In this document: positions 5,931 to 8,220 of the stretch, in pieces | Layout of the letters: each line of letters starts with the position of its first letter | How positions within the stretch are numbered: the first letter of the stretch is position 1 | NCBI GenBank assembly: GCA_021817685.1 | Contig: JAKAGD010000029.1 | Span: forward strand, 1-8,220 | DNA: 8,220 nucleotides | Direction: 5' to 3' | Origin: a bacterium | GTDB taxonomy: Bacteria > Patescibacteriota > Minisyncoccia > Phycocordibacterales > Phycocordibacteraceae | The notes under the pieces: model-generated | Told to the model about the DNA's origin: nothing | Databases searched by the model: none | What the model saw: only the letters and a program-made list of their open reading frames with translations | Made by a program: the position numbers and the translations under genes

Positions 5931-6016
5931 AGGTAAGGCTTATTGATTAATTCCCGTCATACTAACAGAAGCGGGGGATATGCAAATATTGACAATTAAC
6001 GGATGCGAATCGCCGT
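5931..6016 (-). other. ftsA-ftsZ spacer with a weak promoter candidate
   Basis: An 86-base AT-richer spacer. On minus, TTGCAT (5985-5980), 18 bases, TATGAC (5961-5956) could be a weak sigma70 promoter giving ftsZ extra transcription, as is common in other bacteria. Matches are only three and four of six. The ftsA stop sits in the short inverted repeat GCCGTTTACGGC (6013-6024). No terminator is seen. Confidence 0.25.
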
Positions 6017-7177
6017 TTACGGCAAGAACTGCTGGAAGAACTTCCCAAAGTAGGCGCCCAGGCTCTTTTTCGGCGCATTAGTGTCGCCGGTAAGCCCCCA
6101 GAGAGCGAGTCCGTAGCTGACCGCCCAGGTGGCATCGCGTATTTTAGTGTCGGCGGAAAGGCGGAATTCCGCGAGCCGGGCAGGGAGCTTCAGCGAGCCC
6201 TTCGCAATGTCGCTGATGGAGCCCACGCCCGCGCCGCCTCCGGAGATGATGATGCCGGCGGGCAAAGGGCCGCGGCGCCCGAGCGATCTCAGGTGCTTGT
6301 CGATGAGCGCGAACATCGCGTTCAGCCGGCCGACGATGAAGTCGTCGACTTTCTTGCGCGGATACATCGCTCCGGAGAGGCGACCGAGCTTCACGCGCTC
6401 GGCTTCTTCGAGCGAGATGCGGAAACCGAGCGCGATGTCGTCGGTAATGTGGCTGCTGCCCATCGGGAATACTTTTACGGAAACGGGAATGCCCTCGTCG
6501 TACACGACTATGGAAATGGTTTCGGCGCCGATGTTCGCCAGTACGCACCCCTTCATCTTCTGGTCGCCCTCAAGGAGCACGTAGGAGCCGGCAAGCGGGG
6601 AGGCCATCTGGTCGATGACCTCGATGCCGGCGTCCTCCACCGCGGCGGCAAGCGTCTCCTCGTGCTGAGCCAGGCAAGTGACGAACAGATAGTCCACCTC
6701 GAGCCGGACGCCCTTCATGCCGAGCGGGTCGCCGAGCACTTTCGTGCCGTCCACGCGGTACTCGAGCGGGATGCTGTGGAGCACGTGCCGATTGAGGAAT
6801 CCGGGCGCCGCCGCCTCGCGCGCCGCCTTCGCCGCCTTCTCCAAGTCGAGCGCGGTTATTTCCTGGTCGGCGCGGGAGATGATGGCGGAGCCGGTTGCGC
6901 GCGCCTCATCAAGCGAGATGCCGCCGACGGCGAGGAACGCGGCCCGGACGGGCACGCGCGCGGCGTATTCCGCCTGACGCTTCGCCTCAACGATGCTCTT
7001 CGCGACTTCTTCCTTGTTGACGATGTATCCGTGGCGGAGGCCCTTTGATTCGGCGAGTCCGGTGCCGAGGATGCGGAGCTGGCGGCCGCCTGAGCGCTTA
7101 TCAACGACTTCTTCGACGACGACCATTTTTACTTGGTACGTGCCGATATCTATTCCGGTTGCGATGCGTCGTGACAT
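6017..7177 (-). CDS. ftsA: Cell division actin-like protein FtsA
   Basis: 386 residues from the ATG at 7177; longer frames reach back into ybeY but add nothing conserved. FtsA is the actin-fold membrane tether of FtsZ. Seen: the phosphate-1 motif GIDIGT (8-13, D10), the inserted 1C domain with FLAVGG (about 81-86), the phosphate-2 region ANIGAETISI (N215 where D is usual), the adenosine motif IISGGGAG (about 310-317), and a C-terminal amphipathic helix KKSLGAYFGKFFQQFLP (370-386), the expected membrane anchor. That helix and the 1C domain favour FtsA over its relative PilM. The first 77 bases overlap the end of ybeY in another frame. The start must lie near here because the phosphate-1 loop begins at residue 8. 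It has no Shine-Dalgarno; CTTACCCA precedes the ATG. ftsZ follows by 86 bases. Confidence 0.93.
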   Translation of the reverse strand: MSRRIATGIDIGTYQVKMVVVEEVVDKRSGGRQLRILGTGLAESKGLRHGYIVNKEEVAKSIVEAKRQAEYAARVPVRAAFLAVGGISLDEARATGSAIISRADQEITALDLEKAAKAAREAAAPGFLNRHVLHSIPLEYRVDGTKVLGDPLGMKGVRLEVDYLFVTCLAQHEETLAAAVEDAGIEVIDQMASPLAGSYVLLEGDQKMKGCVLANIGAETISIVVYDEGIPVSVKVFPMGSSHITDDIALGFRISLEEAERVKLGRLSGAMYPRKKVDDFIVGRLNAMFALIDKHLRSLGRRGPLPAGIIISGGGAGVGSISDIAKGSLKLPARLAEFRLSADTKIRDATWAVSYGLALWGLTGDTNAPKKSLGAYFGKFFQQFLP

Positions 7178-7577
7178 TGGGTAAGGAGCGCGCGCCGCCC
7201 TTAACGAATTTCGCCAAGAGTTTCCGTTCGCTTCGCTCCATACTAGCACCATGCGCCCGTCCTTTTATATGCAGGAGTCCGTGGATAAACAAATACAGGA
7301 CGAATTCGCGCTCGCCCATGCCGTATCGGGGCGCCTGCTTTTTCGCCTCGGCGAGGCAGATGATGACCTCGCCGCTGTGCGCATCGAGCGCGTATGAAAG
7401 GACGTTCGGGACATAATCCTTGCCGCGCAGCCGCAGGTTCAGCGCCTTTGCGCGCACCGGGCCCACAAAGACGAGCGAGATGTCGGAGGAGGGGAGGACT
7501 TCTTTCGCGATAGCGGAAAATGCGGAACGCGGCGCACTGGTGCGCCGCGTGAGGTTTTTGATTGAAACGCCCGCCAT
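7101..7577 (-). CDS. ybeY: Endoribonuclease YbeY (rRNA maturation)
   Basis: 158 residues. YbeY is a zinc-dependent RNase/UPF0054 protein acting in 16S rRNA 3' end maturation and ribosome quality control. The zinc motif HxxxHxxxxxH is present as HGLLHIKGRAH (H99, H103, H109); the usual GYDH ending is GRAH here. The N-terminal strand VSIKNL, the LNxxxRGKD motif with conserved R51, and NVLSY (58-62, usually DVLSF) fit the family. The family core ends near residue 130. The last 25 residues (from about 134) are read across the ftsA start in another frame and are very basic (RNRNRYRH, GRRRRSR). The ATG is six bases after the rpsU stop, preceded by ACCCCA and no Shine-Dalgarno, suggesting coupled translation. 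An 11-bp inverted repeat lies in codons about 10-17. Either the tail is real or a frameshift ends the gene late. Confidence 0.85.
   Translation of the reverse strand: MAGVSIKNLTRRTSAPRSAFSAIAKEVLPSSDISLVFVGPVRAKALNLRLRGKDYVPNVLSYALDAHSGEVIICLAEAKKQAPRYGMGEREFVLYLFIHGLLHIKGRAHGASMERSERKLLAKFVKGGARSLPNVTTHRNRNRYRHVPSKNGRRRRSR
7527..7550. repeat. 11-bp perfect inverted repeat inside ybeY
   Basis: ACGCGGCGCAC, TG, GTGCGCCGCGT lies 28 bases into the ybeY coding region. On plus it is followed by GAGGTTTTTG, so it resembles a terminator against antisense transcription. In the ybeY mRNA it would be a strong hairpin near the start. Its inner stem ACGCGGCGC/GCGCCGCGT is the same as in the hairpin after ftsZ (4619-4641). 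Confidence 0.7.
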
Positions 7578-7583
7578 TGGGGT

Positions 7584-7844
7584 CTAGCGCTTGCGCGTCT
7601 TTTTCGCCGCCGGGTCGATTTTCCCGAGCTTCACGAGCTCGTTGTAATTCTCGCGGCGCGCCTTAGAGACGAGCGCGCGCTTGTGGCCGACGTTCTTGGA
7701 CTTGGTGCGCTCAAAGTAGCGGCCGTTCCGGACTTCGCGCACGATGCCCAAGGTCTGCGCGCGGCGGGTGAAGCGCCGAATAAGCGCGGCAGAACTCTCG
7801 TTCTTTCCGCGGCGGACTTCCACTCGTGTTCCTGCTTCAGCCAT
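7584..7844 (-). CDS. rpsU: Ribosomal protein bS21
   Basis: 86 residues, highly basic. The block VEVRRGKNESSAALIRRF (8-25), followed by TRRAQTLGIVREVRNGRYFER, matches the bS21 pattern (VxVxxxEsxdxALrRFkRxxxkaGilxExrrrxyyEkP). The KRALVSKARRENY stretch corresponds to the basic helix that follows. It is somewhat longer than E. coli S21 (71 residues) because of an N-terminal MAEAGTR and a C-terminal KKTRKR extension. bS21 sits on the 30S platform near the anti-Shine-Dalgarno helix and helps initiation. It lies 42 bases after hisS and six before ybeY, a translation-apparatus cluster. CTCCAAATC precedes the ATG, with no clear Shine-Dalgarno. Confidence 0.88.
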   Translation of the reverse strand: MAEAGTRVEVRRGKNESSAALIRRFTRRAQTLGIVREVRNGRYFERTKSKNVGHKRALVSKARRENYNELVKLGKIDPAAKKTRKR

Positions 7845-7886
7845 GATTTGGAGACTCTAGCACACCGAAGCCGCCACTGTCCAGAT

Positions 7887-8220
7887 TTAGGCGACGGCTT
7901 TGAGGCGCTCGGCAAGGCCGAGAATGGGCAGGAGGGTCTCTTCCTGCGTTTGGCGGTTGCGGAGGATGGCGGAGCCCTCAAGCGCCTCCTTGCGCCCCAT
8001 GATGAGGAGGTAGGGGCTCCGGTGGCTTTCGACGAGGTGGAGCTGTTCGGTCAAGGATTCAAGGCCGATGTTCTGCGTCAGGGGAACGTGCGCCTTGCGG
8101 AATTCCTCTGCGAGCTTTATGGAAAGGCGCTTTGCCTCGTCGCCGATATGGACGAACGAGAAGCGCAGCCGCGATTGCGGCGGTTTTTTCACGAGCTTTC
8201 CTTCGCTCCCTATCTGGAGC
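7887..8220 (-). CDS. hisS: Histidyl-tRNA synthetase, C-terminal part
   Basis: The frame is open to the right edge, so only the last 110 or so residues are present; the GTG at 8192 is internal, not a start. The visible part is the class IIa anticodon-binding domain (HGTP type). It starts with RFSFVHIGDEAKRLSIKL, then NIGLESLTEQLHLVE, then the strand LLIMGRKEALEGSAILRNR, and a short final helix (LGLAERLKAV). The order and spacing (GDEAK, S-L-x-x-Q-L, GxKEALxGxxxxRN) match HisRS rather than ProRS or ThrRS. It would charge tRNA-His with histidine in the cytoplasm. The catalytic domain and its motifs are outside the window, so this rests on the tail alone. rpsU follows after 42 bases. Confidence 0.8.
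   Translation of the reverse strand, partial: LQIGSEGKLVKKPPQSRLRFSFVHIGDEAKRLSIKLAEEFRKAHVPLTQNIGLESLTEQLHLVESHRSPYLLIMGRKEALEGSAILRNRQTQEETLLPILGLAERLKAVA

Noticed and set aside
5989..5994. Consensus TTGACA on plus in the ftsA-ftsZ spacer
   Set aside because: No -10 box lies 16-18 bases downstream, and the following plus strand is antisense to ftsA.
6293..7048. 251-codon open frame on plus across ftsA
   Set aside because: Antisense shadow of a well-supported gene, with no independent evidence.
7845..7886. Possible hairpin in the hisS-rpsU spacer (TTCG loop, and TCTGGA/TCCAAA arms)
   Set aside because: Only one or two base pairs close the TTCG loop and the outer arms mismatch; no stable fold is supported.

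Overview
The window looks like chromosome from a member of the Candidate Phyla Radiation (Patescibacteria, probably Parcubacteria) with about 55-60 % GC. This is inferred from the character of the proteins: compact genes, a short diverged YbeY, an S21-type protein, FtsZ ending in a classic IPAFLRR-like tail, and single-domain glycosyltransferases. Gene overlaps and very small gaps are also common. TGA, TAA and TAG all serve as stops, so the genetic code is standard and the UGA-recoded lineages are unlikely. No phage, transposon, CRISPR or RNA gene was seen.

Layout. (1) Positions 1-1627, plus strand: the 3' part of a DedA-family membrane protein, overlapping by ATGA a GT4-type glycosyltransferase. 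(2) Positions 1626-2900: two small membrane proteins I cannot name. One is on minus (1680-2279) and one on plus (2477-2839). They diverge from a 197-base spacer holding two back-to-back sigma70-type promoters and a perfect 14-bp palindrome. Each has its own hairpin terminator (1626-1659 and 2851-2900). (3) Positions 2905-8220, minus strand, read from right to left: hisS (3' end), rpsU, ybeY, ftsA, ftsZ, then a repeat-rich 115-base spacer, then trxB and a GT2 glycosyltransferase. Gaps are 42, 6, -77, 86, 115 and 7 bases, so this is probably one or two transcription units.

How the genes fit together. The right-hand block joins translation (HisRS, bS21, the rRNA-processing YbeY) to the division core (FtsA, the membrane anchor, and FtsZ, the ring GTPase), without the usual ftsQ/mur neighbours. 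A redox enzyme and an envelope glycosyltransferase follow. The left block is envelope-related: a DedA lipid-transporter-like protein coupled to a glycosyltransferase, plus two orphan membrane proteins.

I see no wholly new multi-gene system. The most notable signals are: a 77-base ybeY/ftsA overlap giving YbeY an arginine-rich tail; a repeat-built foldable element between ftsZ and trxB; the same 9-bp stem in that element and inside the ybeY coding start; C-rich, Shine-Dalgarno-less starts throughout the minus-strand block, against good Shine-Dalgarno sites on the other three visible starts; and a three-armed bidirectional terminator.
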